Shown: positions 1 to 8,500 of the stretch, in pieces
Position numbering within the stretch: the stretch's first letter is position 1
How the letters are laid out: the number at the start of each line of letters is the position of its first letter
Notes under the pieces: model-generated
Told to the model about the DNA's origin: nothing
Database searches by the model: none
What the model saw: only the letters and a program-made list of their open reading frames with translations
Program-made: the position numbers and the translations under genes
Assembly (NCBI GenBank): GCA_902465265.1
Contig: CABQMF010000006.1
Coordinates: forward strand, 1 to 64,000
Source of the DNA: an uncultured Collinsella sp.
Lineage (GTDB): Bacteria; Actinomycetota; Coriobacteriia; Coriobacteriales; Coriobacteriaceae
Direction: 5' to 3'
DNA length: 64,000 bases

Positions 1-2
1 GG

Positions 3-434
3 GATTTGCTATCAAAAGCGGCGAGAGCAACAAAAGGTTATGCGTATTTAGTTCAACTTGTTGGGTATTCAATCTGGCAGCGCGCCAACCTTCATCGGGA
101 GAAATCAACTCTCGTTACTGGGCGCGATGTTGATGAAGGTATCCTGCTTGCCGAAGCTCGTTTCCGCGACGCGGTCCACGAGCCTGCAATTTCGGGTCTT
201 TCCCGTAATGAAATCAATTACCTGTATGCCATGTGCGAGGATAGTAGGCAATCCAAGACATCGGATTTAGCCAAACGCCTTGGTAAAAAGACGAGTGAGC
301 TGAGTTCTGTTAGGGCCAAGCTACTTTCACGAGAAGTTATCCAGGCGCCTCAGAGGGGCTATGTTCAATTTGCTGTGCCGGATTTGGACGAGTATCTCAA
401 AGATAATAGAGATGAGATTCTATCGAGGTATTAA
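3..434 (+). CDS. C-terminal fragment of an ATPase-like protein (5' end outside window)
   Basis: The reading frame is open from the window edge, so only the last ~143 residues are present; the TTG at position 6 is not a believable start. The opening stretch (KGYAYLVQLVGY) resembles the lid region of AAA ATPases of the Orc1/Cdc6-like or DUF234 type, where it follows the nucleotide-binding core. Residues after about 70 look like a winged-helix DNA-binding domain (SDLAKRLGKKTSELSSVRAKL). No Walker motifs are visible because they would lie upstream. Base composition is lower in GC than the downstream Pel operon, suggesting a different origin. Family assignment is tentative. Confidence 0.5.
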   Translation, partial: DLLSKAARATKGYAYLVQLVGYSIWQRANLHREKSTLVTGRDVDEGILLAEARFRDAVHEPAISGLSRNEINYLYAMCEDSRQSKTSDLAKRLGKKTSELSSVRAKLLSREVIQAPQRGYVQFAVPDLDEYLKDNRDEILSRY

Positions 435-517
435 AGCTCCAGATTAAATCCTCGAGATTAACCCCCTCATCCTCTAAAAAAGTACTTAACACAGCCTTAA
501 TGGCGCCTCGGCCTGCG

Positions 518-548
518 TTGACAGCGTACAATACGCATGTTTGACTAT
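518..548 (+). promoter_or_regulatory. Candidate promoter of the Pel operon
   Basis: A consensus TTGACA lies at 518-523, with a weak -10 (TTGACT or GACTAT, 541-548) 17-19 bases downstream. It is the only sigma-70-like -35 between the upstream gene's stop and pelD, whose start is preceded by a strong GGGAGGG ribosome binding site. Confidence 0.35.
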
Positions 549-580
549 GGCAAAAGTGATTTTAAGGGAGGGGGCGCGCC

Positions 581-2749
581 ATGGAGGTGCTGGTTGTTGG
601 CAACACCGCATATGTTGACGACGACTTTTGTGCCAAGGCGTTTCCCGGTGACCATGTTCAGGTTGTAGCTGCCGACGATGCGCAGCGTGAGTCATCGTCC
701 CACGGCTCGTGGAAAGAGCTGCTGCTCCACCTGGACCAGGCTTATGAGTTCGACCGCGTGGTCTACCTCTCCGCGTATCTCACTCCGCATACCGAGACCT
801 TTGGCGACATTGAGTTGCTGCGCTCGGTGTTTCGTGCCTGTATGGGCCGCCGTGTGCAGCTGCTGTTTGTGGCGGGGCCTGCGGGCGCGGAACGCACCGG
901 CGGCGCGGCGAGCAATGCCGATTCGCTTGATGCCACAGATGCTGCCGCCCAAACGGGTAAGGGCATTATCGCCCGCGCGGCCAATGACCTCTGTCGCTAC
1001 TATGCCTCGCAAGACGACATCCAGGTCAAGATCCTGTGCACGCCCTATCTGTATACCGCCTCCGCGGCGCTCAACGACCCCTTCTTGGTGCCGCTGTTCG
1101 AAGCCTGTTCGACCGGATCGGTCGCGCTCCAAGGTGCCGCGGACGCGCCGTTTCCCCTGCTGTGCGCAGAGGAGCTAGCGGTGCTGGTGCATCGCGTCTT
1201 TGACAGTTGGGATGCGACCTTTGAGACGCTCGACGTTGCAGATGCTTTCCATCGCACAGTGGGCGACTTAGGCGGCGCACTCCAGGGCCTGTTCCCCGGG
1301 CTGTCCGTTGCCTATGGAGAGTCGACCGGCTATGCGTTGCCCGCAGGCGATGCCGCTCGCAAACGCTATGGCTGGTTTCAGCGTTACGACCTGCTGCGCG
1401 ATCTTTCGACCATCCACGCCCGCTGGGTTATCACCCGCACCAAAAAGGTTAATCCCCTTCGTGCGGCCATCGATCGCATCCAGCTGCGCACGCTGCCTAT
1501 TAAATGCCTGGAGACGGGCTTCGCTTGGGTGCTGTTTGAGGTGCTGGAGCATCTGTTCTCCCAATCTGCCCAGCTCAACGTGCTCGACTATCGTTTGCTC
1601 TATGTGGTCCTGATTGGCACGCTCTACGGGCTCGACTTTGGTCTGGTTGCGGCGCTGCTGGCGTCCATTGGTCTGGCCGTGAGCTATTTTGCCCTGTACG
1701 GATACACTTTCCAGGGCCTATTCTATGAGCCGTCCAACTGGCTGCCGTTTATTGCGTACTTTGTGGTGGGCGCCGTGTGCGGCTATGTACAGCTGCGCAA
1801 CAGCGAGGCCGTTAAGGCGGAGCGTGACGAAAACGAGCTTGTGCGAAACCGCAACACGTTCCTAACGCGGCTCTATCACGACGCGATTGAGGACAAGCGT
1901 GCCTATAAGCGACAGATTGTCGGGCGCCACGACAGCTTCGGCAAGATCTTTGCCGTGACGCAGGAGCTCGACGTGCTCAACCCGCGCGATATATACCGCA
2001 AGTGCTGTGAGCTGCTGGGCGAGATTCTCGAGAACGATTCGGTGACGATCTACCATGTTTCGGGCGGGGCATTTGCGCGCCTGGTAGCGGCGAGTCCGGC
2101 GCTTTCCAACGATGTGCCGCGCTCGCTCTCGCTCGATGATCTTGCGCCCGTGCTCCAAGGTCCGATCTCGGGTTTGTGGGTGAACCGCGCGCTGACGTCG
2201 GGGCTTCCGATGTTTGGCTATGCGATCGAGCGCGATGGAGCCCCCGCCGTGTTGATTTTTGTGCGTCACGTGGCCGAAAGCCAAATGACCCTGTACTACC
2301 AAAACCTGTTCCGCATCCTGTGCGGTCTGGTGGAAAGCGCGCTGGGACGCGCCTTCGATTACGAGGCCGTGGCGCAGGATAAGCGCTGCGTTGCCGGCAC
2401 GTGCGTTCTCAGCCACGATGCCTTTGGCCAGGAGCTTGCCGCCGAGCAGGCGCTTGCGGACAACAAGATGGGGAGCTTTTTGCTCTTGCGCGTGGTGCCG
2501 GGCATGGAGCCTGTTGGCGAGCTGGTCGGCGCCATTGGGTCGTCGATTCGCGAGAGCGACGCTGCGGGCTTGGTCGATGGAGACACGCTTTACCTGCTCA
2601 TGCGTCAGGCGACCGAGGCCGACCTGCCCGTTATTTGTGCGCGCTTGGCCGCCAAGCAGATTACGGTGGAACCCGTAGATGGCGAGGATGTTGTGGCCCT
2701 GCTGCAGCGCATTGCGCCCGCTGGCAACGGTGAGGGGGAGGCCGCTTGA
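581..2749 (+). CDS. pelD: PelD-like c-di-GMP receptor with N-terminal Rossmann domain
   Basis: Membrane regulator of Pel polysaccharide synthesis. Residues ~1-230 look like a divergent NAD-dependent epimerase/SDR domain (MEVLVVGNTAY start). Residues ~305-405 hold hydrophobic membrane segments, followed by a charged helix, a GAF-like domain (~450-600) and a C-terminal GGDEF-like domain. In the last, the catalytic GGDEF is replaced by VDGDT while an RxxD motif (RESD, 657-660) sits just upstream, where the c-di-GMP inhibitory site lies in diguanylate cyclases. That combination is the hallmark of PelD, a receptor rather than a synthase. The stop overlaps the start of pelE. The assignment rests on domain order plus the following pelE, pelA, pelF and pelG genes; the N-terminal domain function is unknown. 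Confidence 0.85.
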   Translation: MEVLVVGNTAYVDDDFCAKAFPGDHVQVVAADDAQRESSSHGSWKELLLHLDQAYEFDRVVYLSAYLTPHTETFGDIELLRSVFRACMGRRVQLLFVAGPAGAERTGGAASNADSLDATDAAAQTGKGIIARAANDLCRYYASQDDIQVKILCTPYLYTASAALNDPFLVPLFEACSTGSVALQGAADAPFPLLCAEELAVLVHRVFDSWDATFETLDVADAFHRTVGDLGGALQGLFPGLSVAYGESTGYALPAGDAARKRYGWFQRYDLLRDLSTIHARWVITRTKKVNPLRAAIDRIQLRTLPIKCLETGFAWVLFEVLEHLFSQSAQLNVLDYRLLYVVLIGTLYGLDFGLVAALLASIGLAVSYFALYGYTFQGLFYEPSNWLPFIAYFVVGAVCGYVQLRNSEAVKAERDENELVRNRNTFLTRLYHDAIEDKRAYKRQIVGRHDSFGKIFAVTQELDVLNPRDIYRKCCELLGEILENDSVTIYHVSGGAFARLVAASPALSNDVPRSLSLDDLAPVLQGPISGLWVNRALTSGLPMFGYAIERDGAPAVLIFVRHVAESQMTLYYQNLFRILCGLVESALGRAFDYEAVAQDKRCVAGTCVLSHDAFGQELAAEQALADNKMGSFLLLRVVPGMEPVGELVGAIGSSIRESDAAGLVDGDTLYLLMRQATEADLPVICARLAAKQITVEPVDGEDVVALLQRIAPAGNGEGEAA

Positions 2750-3651
2750 TCTCGCTTGCCGTTGCTGCCGTACTGCTATTAATTCATGTGCTGGTGTGTC
2801 TGGTGCTGTGGACGCTTATGAAACTGGGCCTTCTGCCGGTTCGAGGGCACATGCTTGCCGTGATGGTGCTCGTACCGCTGTGGGGTCCGTTGCTCGTGGC
2901 ACTGCTCTCGGTTCGTAGCGCGGTGTTCGGTGACGACCTTAAGGACGCCACGCTGGAGACGCTGCGCATTAACGACGACATGCATCGCAGTTTGCTCGTG
3001 CAGGGGCGCGAGGGCGATGATGGCGTGGTGCCGCTCGAGGAAGCACTGATCGTCAATGACCCGGCAGACCGGCGCCGTCTGATGCTCTCCATGCTTACCG
3101 AGGATCCGGATGCGTACCTGGCACAGTTGCAGGCAGCAAAACTCAACGACGATGTTGAGGTCGCGCACTATGCCGCGACGGCGGTGGCGCAGATTTCCAA
3201 GGAGTCCGACCTTAAGCTTCAGCAGTTGGAGTGCGCGTTTAAGACAGATTCCAGCTCGCATAACTTGGAAGCGTATTGCGACTTTTTGGGCGCCTATCTG
3301 GACTCGGGTTTGGCAGAAGGCCGCGTGGCACAGATTCAGCGTCAGCAGTATGCACGCTTGCTCGCGCGTCGTTGCGAACGCGAGGACGGGCCTGCGCTGC
3401 GCATTCGCTATGCCACGGCGCTGGCCGATGCCGGCGAGATTGATAAGGCAGAGGACGTCGCTAGCCAGTTGGTGATCGATGCGTCAGACGAGCAGGACGT
3501 GTGGATGCTCTGCCTGCGGTTGGCTGTGATTCGTCGCGATGGGCAGGCGGTGCGGCGTGTAATCGACGCGATTGACAAGCAGCATGTGTATTTGAATGCC
3601 GAAAATCGCGAGAGGCTGACATTTTGGCGCAACGGAGAGGAGGCCCGATGA
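2746..3651 (+). CDS. pelE: PelE-like membrane/TPR protein
   Basis: The 301-residue protein starts with TTG in a TTGA overlap with the pelD stop, with GAGGGGGAG just upstream. Two N-terminal membrane segments (about residues 1-20 and 32-55) are followed by a soluble helical part rich in Ala/Leu/Asp that looks like tetratricopeptide repeats (VEVAHYAATAVAQI, YATALADAGEIDKAEDVA). This is the architecture of PelE, which with PelD, PelF and PelG forms the inner-membrane synthase complex. Sequence identity between PelE families is low, so position between pelD and pelA carries much of the weight. Confidence 0.75.
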   Translation: MISLAVAAVLLLIHVLVCLVLWTLMKLGLLPVRGHMLAVMVLVPLWGPLLVALLSVRSAVFGDDLKDATLETLRINDDMHRSLLVQGREGDDGVVPLEEALIVNDPADRRRLMLSMLTEDPDAYLAQLQAAKLNDDVEVAHYAATAVAQISKESDLKLQQLECAFKTDSSSHNLEAYCDFLGAYLDSGLAEGRVAQIQRQQYARLLARRCEREDGPALRIRYATALADAGEIDKAEDVASQLVIDASDEQDVWMLCLRLAVIRRDGQAVRRVIDAIDKQHVYLNAENRERLTFWRNGEEAR

Positions 3652-5528
3652 GCGTGGTGCAACATATCCGCGAACGTGCGGGCCATTTTCGCTGGATGGG
3701 GCTGCTCGTGGTATGGGCTGTCTTTATCGCCATGGCCGCCGTGCTACTTGTGGAGCGAGCCGGCGTGCAGTACAGCGCCGGACAGCACAAGCTGGGCATG
3801 CTCGCCGCCAATGACGCGGTACCGGCAAGCTCGGCGATGTTTGGCCAAAAGCCCACGTGCTTGGTTATTACTGACTCGGACCAGGACGGTGTCGAGGACG
3901 TCAAAGAGCAGTTTGACCAGATTCTGCTCGACATGAAAATTGCCCACCGCGATGTGGATATTGCCACCGATGGTGTTGATGCGATTCCTTCCCTCACATC
4001 CTTCGACCGCGTGATTTTACTGATGCCTTCGATCGATGGACTCGGTACGCACCTCTCCGACATTATGAGTTGGGTGAGCGCCGGCGGTTCGCTGATGCTC
4101 GCCATGACGCCGGACAATTCGAGCTATCTGCAGGCAATCGGTCCCAAGCTGGGCATCGATTCTGCCGGCTATGAATATTCGACGGCGGAGAGCATCGTGC
4201 CGAGCGAGGACTTTATGATCGGCGGTGGCCAACGTTATGAGCTCTCGGACCCCTTCGATTCGTCGCTCTCGGTTTCGCTGCGTGAAACGGCACACGTGTG
4301 GGCTAAAACCGGCGACACGGGTACTCCGCTTATTTGGTCGAGCGATTGCGGCAGCGGCCGTACCGTGGTGTGCAATATCGGTATCTACGACAAGGTCATG
4401 CGCGGTTTCTACGCCGCGGCCGTGAGCCTGTTGGGCGATGCCACGGCCTATCCGGTCATCAATAGCGCGGTGTTTTACCTGGACGATTTCCCGAGCCCCG
4501 TTCCCTCGGGCGACGGCACGTACATCAAACGCGACTATGGCCTTTCTGTCGCCGATTTTTATGCCAAGGTGTGGTGGCCCGATCTGCAAAAGCTCGCACA
4601 AAAATACGGCATTCGCTATACCGGCGTGATGATCGAAAACTACGAGGACGTGGTCAACCAGACCGAGCCCTCGCGCCAGGCCGATACCACGCAGTTCCGC
4701 TACTTTGGCGGCATGCTGCTGCAGATGGGCGGAGAGTTGGGCTTCCACGGCTATAACCATCAGCCGCTGGCGCTCTGGGACACCGACTATGGCACGTTGT
4801 ACGACTACAAGACGTGGAAGAACAAGGAGACGCTTGTTGCATCGCTCAACGAGCTCATTGCCTTCCAAGACGACGTTCTGCCCAATGCGCACGGCTCGGT
4901 CTACGTGCCGCCGTCGAATATCCTTTCGGCCCGCGCCCGCAAGATTATCGGCGAGGACGTGCCGCGCATTAAGACCATTGCCAGTACGTACTTTGAGGAC
5001 GGAACCGACCTGCCCTACGTGCAGGAGTTTGGCGTGGCGAGCGATGGCATTGTGGAGCAGCCTCGTATTGTCTCGGGCGGCATGGTCGGCGATTCCTACA
5101 TGCGCCTGGCCGCCGTGTCCGAGCTCAACATGCACTACGTGAGCACGCACTTTATGCATCCCGATGACCTGCTGGATCCCGATCGCGGCGCCAAGGAGGG
5201 CTGGGAAGTCTATAAGGGCGGCCTGGTCAACTATCTGGACTGGCTTGCTACGTCCGCTCCCGACCTGCGCCACCAGACGGGTTCGGAATGCTCGGGTGCC
5301 ATCCAGCGTTTTTCGTCCGTGACGGTGAGTGTGGATACGAGCGACGATGCCTGGACGCTCAACCTTGGCAACTTCCACGATGAGGCTTGGCTTATGTTCC
5401 GCGCCAATAACGGCGAGCCGGGTGCGGTGTCCGGTGGCGAGATTAAACACCTGACGGGCGACCTGTACCTAGTCAAAGCGACGGACAAGACCGTGACGAT
5501 TGAGCGCAAGGAGGGTGGCGACCGATGA
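3648..5528 (+). CDS. pelA: PelA-type membrane-anchored polysaccharide deacetylase (DUF2194)
   Basis: Start chosen at ATG 3648 (ATGA overlap with pelE, GGAGAGGAGG upstream) rather than an in-frame TTG at 3624. One N-terminal membrane anchor (about 16-38) is followed by an extracytoplasmic part. Residues ~40-240 form a glutamine-amidotransferase-like domain (VILLMPSIDG, GGSLMLAM). The deacetylase-like core carries the Asp pair of motif 1 (YLDDFPSP, D279-D280) and an HxxxH metal site (HGYNH, H367-H371); a further NMHYVSTHFMHPDD segment resembles the C-terminal catalytic histidine region. PelA deacetylates the GalNAc-rich Pel polymer during export. The endo-glycosidase half of Pseudomonas PelA appears absent, as known for Gram-positive versions. 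Confidence 0.8.
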   Translation: MSVVQHIRERAGHFRWMGLLVVWAVFIAMAAVLLVERAGVQYSAGQHKLGMLAANDAVPASSAMFGQKPTCLVITDSDQDGVEDVKEQFDQILLDMKIAHRDVDIATDGVDAIPSLTSFDRVILLMPSIDGLGTHLSDIMSWVSAGGSLMLAMTPDNSSYLQAIGPKLGIDSAGYEYSTAESIVPSEDFMIGGGQRYELSDPFDSSLSVSLRETAHVWAKTGDTGTPLIWSSDCGSGRTVVCNIGIYDKVMRGFYAAAVSLLGDATAYPVINSAVFYLDDFPSPVPSGDGTYIKRDYGLSVADFYAKVWWPDLQKLAQKYGIRYTGVMIENYEDVVNQTEPSRQADTTQFRYFGGMLLQMGGELGFHGYNHQPLALWDTDYGTLYDYKTWKNKETLVASLNELIAFQDDVLPNAHGSVYVPPSNILSARARKIIGEDVPRIKTIASTYFEDGTDLPYVQEFGVASDGIVEQPRIVSGGMVGDSYMRLAAVSELNMHYVSTHFMHPDDLLDPDRGAKEGWEVYKGGLVNYLDWLATSAPDLRHQTGSECSGAIQRFSSVTVSVDTSDDAWTLNLGNFHDEAWLMFRANNGEPGAVSGGEIKHLTGDLYLVKATDKTVTIERKEGGDR

Positions 5529-6952
5529 GAATCTGCTTGGTGCTCGAGGGCTGCTACCCCTACGTGCACGGCGGTGTGTCCACCTGGATGCACGGCTACA
5601 TCACGGCCATGCCCGAGCACGAGTTTGTGCTGTGGGTGATTGGCGCCCACGCTGAAGACCGTGGCAAGTTTGTCTACGATCTGCCCGGCAACGTCGTCGA
5701 GGTACACGAGGTGTTCCTGGACGATGCCCTGCGTCTTTCGGGCGAGCAAGAGGAAGTCGACTTTGACGAGCGCGAGCGCGAGGCCTTGCGCCGTCTGGTT
5801 TCGCTCTCCAATCCGGACTGGGACGTTCTGTTCGACATTTTCCAGCGCCGCCACGTGCATCCGCTCTCATTTTTGCAGAGCCGCACGTTTATGGATATCT
5901 TCCGCGACGTGTGCCTGGCCGAGTATCCGTATACGCCTTTCGCCGACGCCTTCCACACCATGCGTTCGATGTTGCTGCCCGTGCTCTATCTGCTGGGCAG
6001 CGAGGTTCCGGTGGCCGACGTGTATCACGCCATCTCGACTGGCTACGGCGGTCTGCTTGCGAGTCTTGGCTCGAGCGTTCATAGCGCGCCGGCATTGCTG
6101 ACCGAGCACGGCATCTACACGCGCGAGCGCGAGGAGGAGATCATTCGCGCCGGCTGGGTGGTGCCCTCGTTTAAGGACCGCTGGACCCGCTTTTTCTACC
6201 TGCTTTCGGAGGAGATCTACCGTCGCGCTTTTCGTGTCACGAGTTTGTTCCACAACGCGCGCAAAACGCAGATCGACATGGGTTGCGATGCAGAAAAATG
6301 CCTGGTCATCCCCAATGGCATCCAGTTCGACCGCTTTAAGGACATTCCCTTAAAGCCCGATGACGGCTGGGTGGACATTGGCGCGGTGGTGCGCCTGGCG
6401 CCCATCAAGGACGTCAAGACCATGATCTACGCCTTCTTTGAGCTGCACGAGCGCCTGCCCAAGGTGCGCCTGCACATTATGGGCGGCGTGGATGACGAGG
6501 AATATGGCGCCGAGTGCCATGCGCTGGTGGAGACATTGGGCGTGCGCGACCTGATCTTTACCGGCCGCGTCAACGTGGTCGAGTACATGGAAAAGCTCGA
6601 CTTTACCATTTTGACGAGCATCTCAGAGGGTCAGCCGTTGAGCGTGCTGGAGTCGCTTGCCGCGCGTCGCCCCTGTGTGACGACCGAGGTTGGCTGCTGT
6701 CGCGAGCTGCTCGAGGGCGCCCCCGGCGACGACTTTGGCGTGGCTGGATTCGTGAGCCCGCCCATGTATCGCAAGGGCTTGGCCGATGCCATGGAGCGCA
6801 TGTGCTCGAGCCGTGCCCGCCGCCTGGAAATGGGGGAGCGCGGCCAGCGACGCGTGGCGACCTATTACCTACACGAGCAGATGCTCGCCAACTATCGCGC
6901 GCTGTACGACGAGACGGCTCGCGCGTTCAATTTGCCCAAGAAGGAGGTGTAG
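5525..6952 (+). CDS. pelF: PelF glycosyltransferase (GT4 family)
   Basis: Cytoplasmic retaining glycosyltransferase that polymerises Pel, thought to use UDP-GalNAc/UDP-GlcNAc. The N-terminus (MRICLVLEGCYPYVHGGVS) is the PelF signature with its glycine-rich acceptor loop. The C-terminal Rossmann half has the GT4 EX7E motif (E368 and E376 in EGQPLSVLE). At 475 residues it matches the family length. ATGA overlap with the pelA stop shows translational coupling. No membrane segments are visible; PelF is expected to dock on PelD/E/G. Confidence 0.93.
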   Translation: MRICLVLEGCYPYVHGGVSTWMHGYITAMPEHEFVLWVIGAHAEDRGKFVYDLPGNVVEVHEVFLDDALRLSGEQEEVDFDEREREALRRLVSLSNPDWDVLFDIFQRRHVHPLSFLQSRTFMDIFRDVCLAEYPYTPFADAFHTMRSMLLPVLYLLGSEVPVADVYHAISTGYGGLLASLGSSVHSAPALLTEHGIYTREREEEIIRAGWVVPSFKDRWTRFFYLLSEEIYRRAFRVTSLFHNARKTQIDMGCDAEKCLVIPNGIQFDRFKDIPLKPDDGWVDIGAVVRLAPIKDVKTMIYAFFELHERLPKVRLHIMGGVDDEEYGAECHALVETLGVRDLIFTGRVNVVEYMEKLDFTILTSISEGQPLSVLESLAARRPCVTTEVGCCRELLEGAPGDDFGVAGFVSPPMYRKGLADAMERMCSSRARRLEMGERGQRRVATYYLHEQMLANYRALYDETARAFNLPKKEV

Positions 6953-6955
6953 CCG

Positions 6956-8500
6956 GTGGCCGGAATCGGTTTTGAGCTCAAACGCCTGTTTAAGCGCAAG
7001 GGTCTATTTGCCACGATGCGCGCCTACGGCTACGCCGGCATTGTGTGCACGGGCCCCATGCTGCTGGGCGTGCTGCTGCAGGTGGGCATTTTGGTGCTGT
7101 GCGGCCTGTGGGGCGTGGGCCGTGCCAACCAGGACCTGCTTGTGTGCATGGTGACCTATACGCTGCTGGCCTCGCTCACGCTCACGAGCTTTTTCTCCAT
7201 GCCCGTCACGCGCTTTTTGGCCGACATGCTGTTTGCCGAGCGCGAAGAAGAGGTCTTGCCTTCGTTTTGGGGCTCCAACGCCATCATGCTCGTTGCGGGC
7301 ACGGTGCTCTACGGCATCTTTTTGCTGTTCTCGGGCGCCACGCTGTTGCAGGGGCTACTGTGTCTGTGGCTGTTCAACATTATGATCGTCAACTGGAACG
7401 GCATGAGCTATCTCACGGCCATCAAGGACTACCGCGGCATCCTGTGCAGCTTTGCCGCCGCCATTGGCGTGGCATGCCTGTGCGCCCTGGCCGCGCTGGC
7501 ACTGGGGTTGCCGCCGGTCGAGGGCCTGTTGGCGTCGATCGCCCTGGGCTACGGTGTGATGCTCGCCTGGGACGTGGTGCTGCTGTACCGGTATTTTCCT
7601 CAGAGCGATCGCAGCCCCTGGCTCTTTTTACGCTGGCTCGACCAATTTTTGCCGCTCGCGCTCACGGGCCTGTTTACCAACTTGGGACTCTTTGCGCACC
7701 TGGTGATTATTTGGGCAGGGCCCATTGGCGTGCAGGTCAAAGGCCTGTTTTACGGCGCGCCCTATCATGATGTGCCGGCGTTGCTTGCGTTTTTGACCAT
7801 TCTGGTCACGACCGTCAACTTTGTGGTGTCGGTCGAGGTCAATTTCTATCCGCGCTACCGCGACTACTACAGCCTGTTTAACGACGGCGGCGTGGTGGGC
7901 GACATCGTGGTGGCAGAGGGGGAAATGCTCGCCACGCTCAACCGGGAGCTGCGGTTTTGCGCGCTCAAGCAGCTGTTTGTGACGGCAGCGGTCATCTCGC
8001 TCGAGACCACGGTGCTCTCGGTCCTGCCACTGGGCTTCAACAACCTGATGCACGGGTATTTCCGCACGCTGTGCGTGGGCTATGGCCTGTATGCCGTGGG
8101 CAACACGATTCTGCTCATCTTGCTGTACTTTACCGACTACAAGGGCGCCGTGCTTGCCTCTGGGCTGTTCGCGGGCGTGGCGGGGCTGGCGACCATCGTC
8201 TCGCTGTTCTTTCCGCAGCAGTTTTATGGCTTTGGCTTTTTGCTCGGCGCGGCGGTGTTTTTTGTTGTGGCGCTCATGCGGCTCGATACTTATACCGCCA
8301 ACTTGCCGTATCGTATCCTGAGTCAGCAGCCCATCGTGGCGACCGACAAGACGGGTCGCTTTACGGAGTTGGGCTGCTTGCTCGAACGTGCCGAACAGCG
8401 CTATGAGGAGCTGCGTCTACAGGGCGAGCCGCATGGTGCGTTTGAGCGCACGGTGGTCCGTGTGTATCGCAATCGTTGGGGAGGTCCTGATGACCGATAG
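6956..8500 (+). CDS. pelG: PelG Wzx-like polysaccharide transporter
   Basis: Polytopic membrane protein of 514 residues with about 12 hydrophobic segments, consistent with the MOP/PST exporter superfamily to which PelG belongs. It starts with MAGIGFELKRLF, the typical PelG opening, at GTG 6956 with AAGGAGGTG just upstream. PelG is the inner-membrane channel through which the PelF product leaves the cytoplasm. It follows pelF by 3 bases, and its 3' end overlaps the CotH-like gene by 11 bases, so that gene belongs to the same transcript. Confidence 0.92.
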   Translation: MAGIGFELKRLFKRKGLFATMRAYGYAGIVCTGPMLLGVLLQVGILVLCGLWGVGRANQDLLVCMVTYTLLASLTLTSFFSMPVTRFLADMLFAEREEEVLPSFWGSNAIMLVAGTVLYGIFLLFSGATLLQGLLCLWLFNIMIVNWNGMSYLTAIKDYRGILCSFAAAIGVACLCALAALALGLPPVEGLLASIALGYGVMLAWDVVLLYRYFPQSDRSPWLFLRWLDQFLPLALTGLFTNLGLFAHLVIIWAGPIGVQVKGLFYGAPYHDVPALLAFLTILVTTVNFVVSVEVNFYPRYRDYYSLFNDGGVVGDIVVAEGEMLATLNRELRFCALKQLFVTAAVISLETTVLSVLPLGFNNLMHGYFRTLCVGYGLYAVGNTILLILLYFTDYKGAVLASGLFAGVAGLATIVSLFFPQQFYGFGFLLGAAVFFVVALMRLDTYTANLPYRILSQQPIVATDKTGRFTELGCLLERAEQRYEELRLQGEPHGAFERTVVRVYRNRWGGPDDR

